Shown here piece by piece: positions 1-11,934 of a stretch of 64,000 bases of DNA. The stretch lies in the NCBI GenBank assembly GCA_932521035.1, contig OW051497.1:9982001-10046000 (forward strand). Direction: 5' to 3'. Both the position numbers and the translations under genes were made by a program. This DNA comes from Oscheius dolichura (lineage: Eukaryota > Nematoda > Chromadorea > Rhabditida > Rhabditidae). Below the pieces are notes generated by a model that worked only from the letters and a program-made list of their open reading frames with translations, did not search any database and was not told the origin of the DNA. Position 1 is the first letter of the stretch, and each line of letters starts with the position of its first letter.

Positions 1-548
1 TTACTTGTTTTCTTGAGACAATATACAATTCGGTCATGTTACAAAGCTAAAAAAAGTGACTTCGACCTCTTGACGAATTTCACTAATGCTATTAGAAATT
101 TATATTGGAAACAAGAGGAGAGGAGAGGACAGAGAGAGAGAATTTCGAGAGGGAGGCACGCATACTAAACTTAGCTTCGTAAAATTAATGGAAACACCAG
201 CCCGTCGCCGGGGACTCGAGTTAAAAAGAGCAGACCACACATTTTTGAAAGCTATCTAGCAACAGCGACAAGGAGTACAATGAAACGAGTAGTTTTGTTG
301 ATTACAGGATAATGATTTTAGATTGAGTGGAAAACAATCGGGGAGAATGGGTGATCTAACGAAAAAGATACCGGACTGCAATCATATAGAAAAAAAATAA
401 AAGAAGAAAGAAATAATGTGATTCAGTGAGCTGGGGAGGGATCACAAAACAAAGAAAATGTAAAAGTCGAATATGTCGCAAAGAATAGAAATTTGGGTGG
501 TAATCCATCATCATCATTAGCTAATATGATCTAACAAACAAACAGAAC

Positions 549-3247
549 TTATTTCTTAGCCAATGGACTAGTTCCACCAGCTGAACCCGAAGATTTCTTT
601 GAAGCAGCAGGAGACTTCTCCCCACTAGCAGCGGCTGGCGTTGTGGTTACTGCTGGAACGCGTGGCTTCAAATTTTATCCATTTTGGCATGCATTCCGAG
701 TAAACTTACTTGTTGGGCGATGTACGTCTGTAGAGGCACGTTAGGAAAGATCTTGGGGGGATTAGCCGGGTCAGGGGGATTGATCTCCAGCTGCTCCAGC
801 TTCTTCCACAGGTCTTCGCGATCCTTTTCACGTTTCCTTTCCCTGAAACCAAAATATTCCAATTAATTTGAGACCACGTTGTCGTCTAGTAAGGACTGCG
901 TGTACTTAGGCCCGCGGGCCTAAGTTGCAAACCGATTTCCGGATCGGGCTAACCACTATCCGCACCCAATTGATCGATTAAAGCAAACACCCCCTCCCAA
1001 GTAAGGGCTCCTCGTCGACGAGGAGCCACTAGGCAGGGGGTCCGGGGGGCGCAGCCCCCCGAAATGCTTACCTTGTAATCTCTATAGAACGATATTTAAA
1101 GCTTATAAGGCTCTACACAAAACTCGTAGTAAGCATTGGAAATCGGTTTGCAACTTAGGCTCGCGGGTCTAAAGAAGTACATATAGTCTCTAGTAAGCAA
1201 ATGTAGCCCCCCCCCCTTGTATTTTCAAAAAAAAAATTTGTTCAAATGTAATACAAAGATAGCCCCCTTCCATAACTAAATAGTACAAATAGCTCACTTT
1301 TGCCTTTCAATTTTATAAGTGCCCGTGAGCTCATCGAAAAGCCTGCTATTCATCTCCATGAAAGTTTTTAAGACATTGTAAACAAGAGCGACAATAGTCT
1401 GGTTCCAATGTTCCTTCGAGATTCTGTACAAAGCAGGAAACATGATCGGCATCACCTAAACAACAATATTTTCGATTAGACTGTCCGATATGATCTTACC
1501 TGTGCGCTGGTGTCTTCGATCAATGAGAGGATGTACTCGTTGTTCCAGAAATAGAGAGCTCTCTCGGCAACCTAGACGGATTATTTTAGGGAAACGTTAG
1601 GAATATCTTTACCTGGAAATGGGGGCTGCTGACGCATTTGGCAAGCTGCCTGAAGAGTGGATCGATAATCTTTTTGAACTGCTCAGGCTCGATGATGTCG
1701 AGGATCTCTTCAACCTCCCCAAGGAACATTACCTCCTAAAAATCTCATTTCACTATTTCATTAGCTACAACAAAACCTTGCTGCTGCATGTACGAGGCCA
1801 GAACTTTAACAAACTCTCAAAGACTTGAGGAGTAAGCGACGAATCCTTCTCGATGAATTGAACCACACAGTAGGCCAGCTGAATTATATTTTTTAATCCT
1901 TTCAAACAACCCGAATTTAGTACCTGAGCATGGTAGAGAGAAAGGCACTTGGGCTTGTGAAGAGGAAGGAGAACCTTCACCAAGAAGACCTTATGCTCTT
2001 GCTTTAACGGCAAAGCGAAGCCGTTGATAATACTGCCCAATATTTCTAACAACTCCCCCACTCCATTGAACGACTCCGTCTCGTAAACGAATCTTAACGA
2101 GGCTTATTGAAAAAGCGGACGATAGGAAATGACTCACGACAGGAACATATTGTTAATTTGTTTTCGAATGAAAGCTCGTAGTCCTAAGAATTTTCCATAA
2201 ATCCTATGCAGTACTGTTTTTAAGAAATCCCGTTCGCGCGGATCTTCCGAATCGAATAAGTCCAAAAGCTGTAAAGGATTATCTCTGATGAGAGCAGGGC
2301 TCGACGACGGAAAACCTACATTAAGCACAAATCGTTGGTCTATGTATTTCTTTCCGATGGAAGCTTGAAAATCCGGTGATTCCAAGAAACGTAAGAAAAG
2401 CTCGTAAACCAGCTAAACATAGAGAATTCCAATCATGGAAAGAGGGCACAGTCAGACCTGTAGATGAGGCCAGGAGACCTCTAATGTCGGCTCATCCTCC
2501 TCCGGATCGAATTCCGAATTGTCAGAAGGTGGTAGAACCCGAAAGATGTTAACCGAGACCATTTTGATAACCTAAAATGCATTATAGGTCCTGGAGCGAA
2601 GATAGGCCTGCCTCTGGGTATATTGATTCGACGATGGCCGACTTTGTTGTTGTTATATGATCTATCAGCTCGTTTAGAGCAGCTCTTTTTATCTATAATA
2701 TTATTTTTATATTTTTAAACAATAAAATCCCCACCTCCTTGCTTTTCAGCTGTGCCACTGGATCGTAAAAGTCGAATATTTTCTGGCATTGTACTAGTTT
2801 GCTAACAACCAGAGATGGCTGATCAGCTGCTGGTGTATCTTAATTTATTCATTAAAAAAGAATAAATAGAAGGGTCTACCTTTTATCAAAGGTAGTTGGG
2901 TCAGTTCGGGATCATTGTCCGTATGGTATCGACTGCTGTTCACGGGTCTCCTAAACACACATGACTCAGTTAAAAAACCTATTTGGAGTCGAAACTAACC
3001 GTCTTCTGCTCGTTCCCCGCTTACTAAAAGGATCGATCTTATCCACAAATTGATTCGCTGTTGCTGATAGCTGCTGGCCACCGGTAGCAGCTCCCTATAA
3101 TTTAATCAATGCAATAATACTGTATTATTCATCACGGAGTCATAGGTTACACAACTGTTTATATTAAATGAAATTCCGAATTACCTGAGTTCTTGGTGGT
3201 GGAACTTGATGTGGAGCGCCGCCGGTAAGACTATGGTGACCAGACAT
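549..3247 (-). CDS. PPP2R5: PP2A B56-type regulatory subunit (PPP2R5 family)
   Basis: Regulatory B56 (B') subunit that directs the PP2A core enzyme to its substrates. Fifteen phase-consistent exons (3185-3247, 3000-3094, 2880-2950, 2735-2838, 2612-2692, 2458-2571, 2320-2412, 2138-2268, 1924-2092, 1777-1878, 1613-1735, 1500-1571, 1298-1455, 710-842, 549-665) give 541 aa, a usual length for the family. The HEAT-like core is very well conserved: [75 protein letters not shown] and [15 protein letters not shown]. The first ~70 residues (Gly/Gln/Ser-rich) and the Ala/Ser/Lys-rich last ~38 residues are variable, as in other B56 proteins. Odd points: intron 2572-2611 is GC-AG, intron 2269-2319 is 51 nt, in frame and stop-free, and intron 843-1297 (455 nt) carries a foldback element. 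Confidence 0.95.
902..1180. repeat. Foldback/MITE-like element inside a PP2A B56 intron
   Basis: The arms at about 902-940 and 1138-1180 are imperfect inverted copies, sharing a core around CTAAGTTGCAAACCGATTTCC. The left arm contains a perfect 20-bp palindrome (905-924). Inside lie a perfect 22-bp palindrome (1006-1027) and a G/C hairpin with six or seven paired bases per arm (1044-1060). The host intron is about ten times longer than its neighbours, so the element probably inserted there. I see no ORF in it and no clear target-site duplication. Confidence 0.75.
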
Positions 3248-4872
3248 CTGTAGCGACGACTCCCGACGGCCTCCGGGAAGCTTGTATCTGCAAAGAGAAA
3301 GCAATAAATAATAAGATTAAACAAGATTTAAGAGCAAAGTTCAAGTAAAGATGGTATTGACGGGCAAGTAAACAAAGCATTACGAGATGTGAAAGACGCT
3401 AGACGCTGCTAAAAGTAAAAAGTGGCAGTTGAAAACGTTGGGAAAGTTCAATTCTTGCAAGGAAAAGATAAAGAAAATCAAATGTTTATGGTTGCTATTT
3501 TTAGATTTTTACGTGATTCGTGGGTTGCTGAGAGTGCGACAGCGCAATATTAATAGCTGTGGGCGGCTCGTCTATCGTCTTGCCGGTATAGCCAATCGAT
3601 AAAGTAAAAGCATAAATAATAACTAAAGAAAGGCGCAATTGTTATTTACGAAAATTGATAATCAGAACTGATTGACCAATGAAAATCTTATGGCAGCCTA
3701 TCTGCCCAGTCGCTAAACGACGCTCTGCGTGTCTGCCGCCCGGTGTCTCTGTTTCTCACCGCTACATGTGCTCCATAGTCGTTCTCTCGCACGTGCCCTG
3801 CTCTTTTTTGTCGAAAGCGGCTTGCGACGCGGTTCAAATTGATATTAGAGCAAGTGAATATAATTAAAAGATCTTGAAGGAAGGTGCCACGTAGAGATAT
3901 GCTCATTTGCTATCAGATGCAATTCATCCGATGTCACTTGTTTATTTGCTTAGAAAACGATAACAGGAAGAGAATGAAGGGGAATAGAATACATTTCTCA
4001 CTACAATTTAAACGGAAAACAATTATGAATCCGCTGTGAAAAAGGAAAAATAAAGAAGGAGAGGAAGAAACAAAGACGGACTAAGGCTTTATTCGGATTT
4101 CTAGGGAAATTGCAGCAGGGAACAAGATGAGCCGCAATGAGAATGCAAATTAAAGAGAAAAGGGAGCAGAGCTTATGCAAACGAGACATAGATTGAATGC
4201 AAATCTCAGAAAATCAACGCTTATTGATTTCTCTGCAGGACTTGGCCGCGGATTAGTGAAGTTAAGAGACTAAATGGGAATGAATGATGGGAACGGACGC
4301 AACACGCAGCACCCGCTCAGGTCACCGTAGTCCTCGGCCTCGTCTGAGTAAGCGTGGACCATATTGTTTAGTCACAGCTTTATTTTCCTTTGTCGCCGCG
4401 TGTCTCTTGTCCAGAGTACACATCTCACTTCAAGGAGCCAGACTAAAATGTTGCGAATGTTTCTTATTAATTCTTTAAATAGCCGAAATCATCCTGATCA
4501 TGTTTAAAATGATAAAAAAAGGTCTGTAGGAAAGACAGCAACCTATGACAACCTTTTCGAGGCCTATTTACCAAAATTGAAGTAGATTATGCCAAAACAA
4601 AGTGCAGGTTGAAGGACAACACGGTATAATCTGTCTATCTTATCAATCTGTACTCCCCCGAGTGATAATTAATGCTACTTCTCTTGATTTCTTCCCACTG
4701 TTTTAATTAAACGCCCTCCTCCGGGAATCCTTGCTAATTCAAGTGTAAGGCTGAACCGCCCACCGGACAGTCCTTTAATCCAGCTCACTGTTTAAATACA
4801 TCCTTTGACTAATTTGTACAATGCCTGCTCTCTTTTTCACAGGATTATAATATTCTATTTAAATATTTTCAG
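3248..4872. other. Intergenic region between divergent PP2A B56 and SLC37 genes
   Basis: This should hold the 5' UTRs and promoters of the two divergent genes. The first B56 exon extends upstream of its ATG to an acceptor near 3292. Open frames of about 60-90 codons here (for example 3679-3867 and 4284-4478) overlap on both strands, lack splice context and resemble no family I know, so I leave them out. Confidence 0.5.
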
Positions 4873-6632
4873 ATGCCGAGCACCTCCAGGAAGGCGGTCG
4901 TCTTCCTGGTCACTTTTGTCAGGTATGATTACTTTTTTTTTTACTTTTAATTATTCTTTTTACAGTTATGGATTGTACCATTCGGCCAGGAAAGCTCTAA
5001 GTGGGGTAAAAGCTTCCGTAAAGAATGACTGGATGGACAATACTACACACAAGGTGGGGATTCCCTATTTATTGTAGACAAATATTATTCTAGCCCTTCT
5101 TCACAGATGAAACAGATGCAAAGGCTTTCCTAGGCACGCTGGATGCCGTCTTCATGGCATGCTACGCCACCGTAAGTATACTTTCTCACTTTTACAATAA
5201 TCGTTTAGGCATTATTCTTCTGGGGATGGTTAGGAGATCGTTTGAATCCTAAATATGTCGTCGCAGCAGGAATGGTGGGCTCTGGAATATTTGTAAGACC
5301 ACTTGTTACGGTCCACTAGTAATTTTCAGTTAACACTCTTTGGAGCAATCCCAAAATGGTTCGACTTCTATTCAGCTTCATATTATATTGGAATGTATGT
5401 CTTTTTTGGACTAGTGCAGGCTTGTGGATGGCCCAGTGAGGTTGCCATCATGGTAAGTGCTCTATATTTCCTTTAAACTTATAACATTACAGGCTAATTG
5501 GTTTGGAAAAGGCAACCGAGGATTTATTATGGGAGTATGGGCTGCCTGTCAACCAGTAGGCAACATTTTCGGATCGATCTTCACTGCAATCATTTTACCA
5601 CTAGGATACGAGGTATTACCATCCATTTTACGTTAAGATTATTATTGTTCCAGTATGTCTTCGTCCTGAATTCTCTCATGATAGTTGTTGGAGCAGTTTT
5701 CGTTGTAACTACAATAGACAGCAAGCCCAAGGAGCATTATGAGGATCTAGACAGGAGCAGTCGAAGGTAGCCCAACTATTGTTCCCTGTAATCTGAACAG
5801 ACTCGTTCACAGGGGAAGCAGCACCAGTTTGAGTGAAGGAGAGCCCATCACCATGTGGAGGGCGGTACTTCTTCCTGGAGTCCTTGCTGTATATATTTGT
5901 TTATCCTTTTTCTATTAGTTCATTTCAGTACTGTCTATGTAATGCTTGCCTCAAGTTGGTCAACTACGCCTTCTTCTTCTGGCTACCCCTCTACCTAACA
6001 GATGCCTATCATTGGAGTGAAGCTCAGGCAGATCAGCTCAGTATTTGGTACGACGTTGGAGGAATTATTGGCAGTGTCCTGGGTGGCTACGTGACTGACA
6101 GAATGGGATGCCGGGCTCCAATGATTGTAGCCATGCTGGCTTGCTCTATTGGATCACTAATTCTCTATGCAGACATTGGTAGGGTTCTTCTGGTTCATTT
6201 TATTTCCTTCTTTAGGTGACCATATGTTCTGGAATGCCTTGGTCATGACTACTGTCGGTGTGACCATCTCCGGACCATATAATCTTATTGTTGGATCCAT
6301 TTCTATCGATCTAGGATCTCAGCCCGCTTTGGCTGGAAACTCTCAAGCTATGTCCACTGTATCGGGACTTTTGGACGGTACGGGTTCTGCTGGAAGTGCA
6401 GTTGGTCAACTGATCATTCCCTTCGTGCAAGATAACTTCGGTTGGAAGACGGTGTTCTATTTCTTCATTGTTCTGGTAATACCCTTCCTAAAATTTTCTA
6501 AAATTTTCAATTTAGAACATTCTGGCGATCCTTTGTATCTCCAAAAAGGCCGTCTCGGACCTCAGGAATCTCCGTCGCCGTGGAGCGGAGCAAGCGCCTC
6601 TTCTCGATGATGACGAAGAGCATGAAGACTAA
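4873..6632 (+). CDS. SLC37-family sugar-phosphate/phosphate antiporter (MFS)
   Basis: Major-facilitator protein of the SLC37 class, which exchanges phosphorylated sugars such as glucose-6-phosphate for phosphate, mostly at the ER membrane. Eleven phase-consistent exons (4873-4922, 4966-5053, 5094-5171, 5209-5292, 5330-5452, 5493-5612, 5654-5766, 5813-5888, 5929-6178, 6216-6475, 6516-6632) give 452 aa. Family marks are YHSARKALSGVK after TM1, FLGTLDAVFMACYA, the MFS loop FFWGWLGDRLNPK, VQACGWPSE, NWFGKGNRGFIMGVWAACQ and, in the second half, LKLVNYAFFFWLPLYL and QLSIWYDVGGIIG. The acidic tail ends DDDEEHED rather than in a dilysine ER signal. An acceptor (ATTTTCAG) directly abuts the ATG. All introns are 37-46 nt. 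I cannot tell which SLC37 paralogue this is. Confidence 0.9.
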
Positions 6633-6837
6633 TCAGAATCTCCGCCATTATTATTGCCATATTTTTTTCTTTCCTGGCATTTTTTCCTGGGGGCTCACCC
6701 ACTTTTGGCTTTCCTTTACTAAGGGTATCTCACCGGTAGTCATCGCTTAGTTTTAGCCGCTCCGTGTGTTTATAAACATTCCAGAGTTCTTGGTTCAATG
6801 TGATGGTTCAGGGCTTTATTTTTAACTTATTAAAGAG

Positions 6838-6843
6838 AATAAA
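6838..6843 (+). terminator. Poly(A) signal of the SLC37-like gene
   Basis: AATAAA about 205 nt after the stop codon, just before the convergent DB-module gene, which ends about 100 nt further on. The short 310-nt gap between the two stop codons must hold both 3' UTRs. Confidence 0.6.
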
Positions 6844-6942
6844 AATATAAATTTCTTGTTATTGTTCGACGGTTTATTGGAACTTTGGCACAGTCACTGT
6901 TGATATTTACAGATTTCAAACTACTGACTCACGAGAATAAGA

Positions 6943-8493
6943 TTAGACTTTGTAAAAGCGTGTAAGATCGTGCCAAAAACAGGCTTTCATGCTTTCGAAT
7001 CTATCAAAACATGGAACGAAGGACATATCCAATCTGCTTTCTCGACCTGAAACGTTTCGATTGTATCTGAGGATCGTTGGGGGGACGCGGCGATAATTGC
7101 GCTCTACTGGCAAGGTTCATACTGTAGTCACCAACTACGTCATCTGCTTAAGATGTATTTAACATCTTACTCATTAGAGGCTTGAAAATATAAAATTATC
7201 TTTGATGCTTTGGAATGCCCGTGATTTATTGCATAGGATTATATCAAAAGACTGTTCAAAAGATGCTAGTCAAAAATGAGACAGTCCTTTAAATTTCAGA
7301 ATCCCAAAGCCGCTTATTTCTGTTACGTAAACCGTCAACTTTTTGCCCTTTCAAATGGGATTATTAAAAACTGCCGCACATGCTGAACTTACCGATTCTT
7401 TGATCACAGAATAGAAGGCATTTTTGCCCGGCAAGTGTGGTTGTGACGCCATTACGGGCGCAGCATTCCGTATGATCTCTGAACATATCATTTTGTCATC
7501 TCGTTGGTATCAAGAAACAGTAAATAACAGAACGTTGGAACGCAAACAAATTCGCGAAATAGGCACTGTGTAGCCAGTCACGTACCTTCCCTGTGCTGCA
7601 CAGAATTGCATCTCTTTCATGGCCTCAAGAGGGCAAGGATCTTGCTTGAAGTACATGGCTGTTAACTAAAAACACTTTATGGACAGGGAATGGAACACTT
7701 ACTGATTGTTTGTTATAGGCAGCGAAGGTACATTTGGAAAGGCAGGCATCGGGCAGTTGACGATCCACGCAGCATTCATAGAAAGCTCTGTTAGGGTCCT
7801 AAAAAGAACTTTACCTAGAAAAAGGAAGGTCACCTACCACTCCGTCACGTCTTCTCCTGTTCTCAGCTATGCTAGGAGCAAGCATCTGGATCTGCTCATC
7901 ATTGTTCAACCGCTCTCCTTTACGATGCTTTTCACGGATCAATCTAAACGAGTGGTTATTGTGTGGTCTCATCCGGAACAAAGAAAAAGCTATTTGCAAC
8001 TGATTAAACTGAAATTTGGCAGATAGCTCACAGTTCATGTTCTGCCGGATCATTGAGTGCTAATGCGCTGTAAAGGTGTTTTACCCACTATTCCAATTAG
8101 TAAGAAGAATTGCTTACCTCTCTCTAAGGACTTCTCTGTCATTCTCTAAAGAACTCTGGCTACTGTCACGAGATCGGGATCTAGCTCTAACAGGCTGATA
8201 GCTCTTCGCTCCTCTTACTCTATGCCTGGAAATGAGCAGACAATAGTAGGAGCTCTGGATGGCTACCTATAACAACCATAAGATCCGCAAGAATATCCTC
8301 TAGCAGCACAGCCACAAGATGATGCCGGTGGGGGAGCATACGCCTGTCCTGGACAGCCATACCCGCAAAGGCCGTTAGTAGCACACTAAAAAGAACAACT
8401 TTCTCAACAGTTTCCTTTTCAATTAACCTCAAAAGTGGGCGATGGCAGAATTAGTAAGATAGTGACCGCCAACGCGGCGTACATTACAACCAT
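6943..8493 (-). CDS. Secreted DB-module (DUF290-type) cysteine-rich protein
   Basis: Nine phase-consistent exons (8428-8493, 8267-8385, 8118-8225, 8032-8067, 7838-7943, 7703-7798, 7586-7665, 7393-7478, 6943-7046) give 266 aa. Exon 1 is a signal peptide (MVVMYAALAVTILLILPS). Next comes a Gly/Cys/Pro-rich stretch with CGYGCPGQ and SCGSYGCYRHR, then a basic Arg/Ser linker. The C-terminal DB module is found mainly in nematodes; its marks are NRAFYECCVDRQLPDACLSKC, DHTECCARNGV, AGQKCLLFCDQR, and a final LDMSFVPCFDRFESMKACFW. The cysteines are presumably all disulphide-bonded in the extracellular space. The role of the family is largely unknown; some members have been linked to cuticle or receptor binding, which I do not assert here. 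Intron 7047-7392 is unusually long. The 36-nt exon 8032-8067 and the 88-nt intron after it are the least certain part. Confidence 0.88.
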
Positions 8494-8938
8494 TGCTGAA
8501 AAATGAAAATAATGACCTCAGAATGGCCAAAGGCGACAGCTAGGTAAAAGAGTGATGGAGGTGTGGTCGACTGCTTACACGAAAACGAAACCGGCGTTGT
8601 GTAATGGCAACGTCGTAAGAAGGCTTTCTCCTTTGCCAGTTATGGTTTTAAATGATGCAGTTCGGTGAGGCGTTTTGGACTCAATAAAAACAGAATAAGA
8701 AAGAGTAATTGAATTAGATGGAACCCCCTTGTTGTGTGCCACAGTTCTAGACCATTGTGGCAGATGAGGCAAGCTTGGTCAAGGGGCACTCCTCAGAGGA
8801 ACTGTGACTGGTTTGAGGGCAGCAGAACAAAATAGTAGCATGTGATGAATTGGCAGCCCTGTTTTTAACTGAAGTCAAAACCGGCTACATGTACTAAACC
8901 ACAAAAGAAGAATAGTTTATTAGGAAGGGAGGAAAAGT
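8494..8938. other. Intergenic DNA between the DB-module and KLF-like genes
   Basis: Both flanking genes run leftwards, so this holds the promoter of the DB gene and the 3' UTR of the KLF-like gene. A CATTTTTCAG acceptor ends two bases before the DB start codon. The open frame at 8575-8772 has no recognisable domain and I do not call it. Confidence 0.4.
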
Positions 8939-10412
8939 TCAGCATGACACAATCATATCAACATCATCCGGAGTCAGGTCGGGCAGGGCATCAACTCGGG
9001 GCTCGTGTCTCTTCATATGCAACTGAATAGTCATTTATTGAACATAAGAAAGTGTTCTTACCTGCAGGTGATCACTTCGGGCGAAACTGCGATTACACGC
9101 CGGGCAGCGGAATGGCTTAGCACCGGTGTGTTTTCTATAGTGACGTGTTAGTTCATCAGATCTGGCGAAAGTCCAACGACAGGAGGGCCATTCACACATA
9201 TAGGGCTTCTCTCCTAAAAGGGCCATTTATTACACAGTCCACACTTTTCCAAGAAAAGTGAGATCAAAGTTTCTAATCTTTTCAGTCCATTAATTTGATC
9301 ACAACTTTTTCTCCGCTCCTGTCGCTGTACGATGCCCTTTTCCGGCAATAATTTTTATTATTAGGGGTAGTTTCTTGACGACCAGCCATAACCAACCCGC
9401 CAAAGCAACTCGCCCTCTCTCTAATCCAATATCCTGCTCATAAAACCTATCGCTGTCTCTTTGCGGGAGTCTAGGGTCATCTCAAAAGGTCGCCGCAGTG
9501 TCTACTATTTACTATAGAAGCTGTGCAAGTTTCCGGATTATGGTACTTCCAAGTGGGTATCTAATTACAGTCGGCTAGAAAGCGCCAAACGCTACTCAAG
9601 AGCTACAAGATTGATCACTGTTGACGGATGGCGCACAAAGCAAAGAGGGCGCTCTACAAAAAAGGAAAGAAGGCCCGCGGCTGGACTACGGTATGGAAAC
9701 TGACCGGTGTGTATTCTCTGGTGTGCTTTGAGGTGTGAACTTTTCGTGTAGACCTTATCACAACCTAAACAGACTTGTTTTTCACCTGGAAAACTTTCTA
9801 ACCGGGATGATTACACATGTGTGTTCTTCTCATGTCTAGCTGTACCCTGTCTCGTTTCGTTGTTTTCCAGGCTATTCTTGGATTTAAAGAAGATGGTGGA
9901 TAAAACACCTAAAAGATTTGCTGATGCGATAGGACAGAAGAAATTACCTTGCTCTCAATGTGAGGTGGCAACCTGGGTTGGGAGTCGTGCTCGTCGTCAT
10001 CAGACACGGACTTCGATGACCCAGAAGAGCAAGAAGGAGGTGGTGAAGGGAAAGATTGAGAAGGATGTGAAAACATGGACTGTGGAGGATAGGCTGATGA
10101 AAATGAAACACTGTGAGTAACCTGAAATCCAGTAACTAGAACAGATAAGAACAAACTATCTTACAGTGACATAGGCGTCGTTTCGAAGGGATTCTGGCGA
10201 TGGGGACATGTAGGACAGGGGTTCTGAATAGAATGTTACCTGGAAGAATCAATTGCTTACGGTAATCGTTCACAGAAAACTCCATGGGTGGATTAAAACT
10301 GTAGGGATCCGGTGGAATATAGGGCTGGAAGATAGGATTCGTTGAAAGAGATGGAAAAGCCAACCTTGTGTTGCATTTGATCGTCGGGGAAGCAGCAATT
10401 ATGGGAGAACAT
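8939..10412 (-). CDS. Kruppel-like (KLF-type) transcription factor, three C2H2 zinc fingers
   Basis: DNA-binding regulator of the KLF/Sp class, expected at GC-rich or CACCC sites. Eight phase-consistent exons (10365-10412, 10261-10324, 10165-10223, 9948-10121, 9803-9908, 9705-9764, 9062-9213, 8939-9022) give 248 aa. The N-terminal half is Pro/Ser-rich with an acidic patch (SDDDEHDS), like an activation region. The C-terminal fingers are [20 protein letters not shown], then [20 protein letters not shown] with [14 protein letters not shown], then [20 protein letters not shown]. Linker and finger spacing match nematode KLFs. Finger 1 becomes canonical (C-x4-C) only if the 38-nt intron 9765-9802 is removed. 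Intron 9214-9704 (491 nt) splits fingers 1 and 2. The start is the first in-frame ATG after an acceptor at about 10414; an upstream coding exon cannot be excluded. Confidence 0.9.
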
Positions 10413-10850
10413 ATCTGGAAACTGACAGCTTATGATATGGTCAGCTATCCGCACGGTGTGCCAACGGACAATGACAGTTGATTTTTGTCAGCCGTAGTCG
10501 GTGACACGGTATTTGGTCTTCGGATCAGCTGGAGACTGGAGCTGGCTGACCAAAATAGGCACACTATGCATGCAAAGAGTCATATCAGATTAAAGCCAAC
10601 TGACCATTGGGCCACTTCAAACACGAGAAAAGACTTTCAAAACAACAAACACTTCGGAGAGAGATCAAATTTGAATTTTCGGGCATTTTGCTGGGTTTCT
10701 TTTGGAATTCGGGGATACATGAGATGAATGATCTATTAGAAAAATGTGGTGATGATAAGAGGCTACTTAGGTGTCAAGAGGGTCGCTGTCAAAAACTGCT
10801 ACTGTACCCACAAGACCTTCTTCGCGCGAGAGGTACCGCCCAGTAAACAA
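10413..10850. other. Upstream region of the KLF-like gene
   Basis: Probably the promoter and 5' UTR of the leftward KLF-like gene. Two overlapping plus-strand frames (10485-10727 and 10607-10846) are short, mutually exclusive and lack splice signals or domains. I see no other structure. Confidence 0.35.
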
Positions 10851-11101
10851 TTACGGTATCCTTGAGTCGGAGGCACATTTAGGGGGTATGAAGGGGAGCC
10901 GCTGAAGATAAAAACTAACTGTACATCTCCGGAAGAACATGTACTGTGCGATTCTACCCCTTCCCTTATCCTGAGACGCGCTCACCGTAGAGTGTCTCCT
11001 CAGTTCGCTTATTTCTAAATTCTTGAAAGCTTGCCTCTGTGAGGGATAGTTCAGATAGTCACCGACGAAATCAGCATGCTTCGAAAAGATCATATAGGAA
11101 G

Positions 11102-11771
11102 ATCCGTTTGTTAAAAAGAGATGAATCTCAATAAAAAGAGTGATTTGGTAGACTGTACAAAAAGGGAACAATAGAGAAGACGACTCCGGAGTCGAGAAGA
11201 CCCCCAAAGACACAACAAAAAGAGAACAACACTCGTTGAGGAAAAATATAACCAAATCACGGCTATCTTTTCGGATCGGCAACTTTCAGTGTTCTACTTT
11301 GATTTTTCTTTTTTATTTTTAATCTACGAGGGGGGCTGCCGCCTCCCCTCGACCCCCTGCCCAGGCTCCGTCATATCAGAATGCTCTTATTCGTGGGAAG
11401 AAGCCGGTTTAAAATCCTTTCATCTACATTGTATACTACTTTCCCCAGTTTCATTATTTTAAACATACGATGGGGGCTGATTCTCCCTCGACCTATGCCT
11501 ACTTTGTCAGTATGTTGTGACATAGAAATGATCGTTCCCAGAGGCAATACCTTCATTTCCTTCCTGGAGTCCTATCTAAACATAATTCATTGTCGAAATT
11601 TGCTTCCAAGGGCAATATCCTAAAACATAGCCGTGATTTGGTTATATTTTTCCTCAACGAGTATTGTTCCCTTTTTGTTGCGTCCTTGGGGTTCTTCCCT
11701 ATTGTTCCCTTTTTGTACAGTCTCCCAAATCACCCTTTTTACTGAGATTCATCTCTTTTTAACAAACGGAT
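11102..11771. repeat. Long inverted repeat (arms about 150-165 bp)
   Basis: The plus strand at 11102-11266 reappears as its reverse complement at about 11627-11771. Shared blocks include TTGTTAAAAAGAGATGAATC, AGACTGTACAAAAAGGGAAC and TTGAGGAAAAATATAACCAA. The arms are separated by about 360 bp holding two copies of a GGGGGCTG-containing motif (about 11326 and 11466). The left arm keeps about 25 bp that the right arm has lost. It looks like two copies of a repeat inserted head to head, or a decayed foldback transposon. No coding capacity is apparent. Confidence 0.75.
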
Positions 11772-11934
11772 TGTTCCATTTTTGTTGATATTCGGTAGAA
11801 TATCATAAAGCCTAAAGCCTGCGCCAAAAGGTAGCCCATAGTTTTCCCAGTTTTCGGTTGTTTTCCTTTGGTAGATTTCACATAATTGGCAAAAAAATAC
11901 ATTGCGCTCTTTAAAGAAACAAAGTAAGCCACGG

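Noticed and set aside
2138..2412. B56 exon read as one continuous exon with 17 extra residues
   Set aside because: The extra residues interrupt a highly conserved segment (FVLN to LLDLFD) and are bounded by GTAGGT and TTTACAG, so an intron is the better reading.
10851..11282. 143-codon minus-strand frame
   Set aside because: Most of it lies in one arm of the inverted repeat and has no recognisable domain; better explained as repeat DNA.
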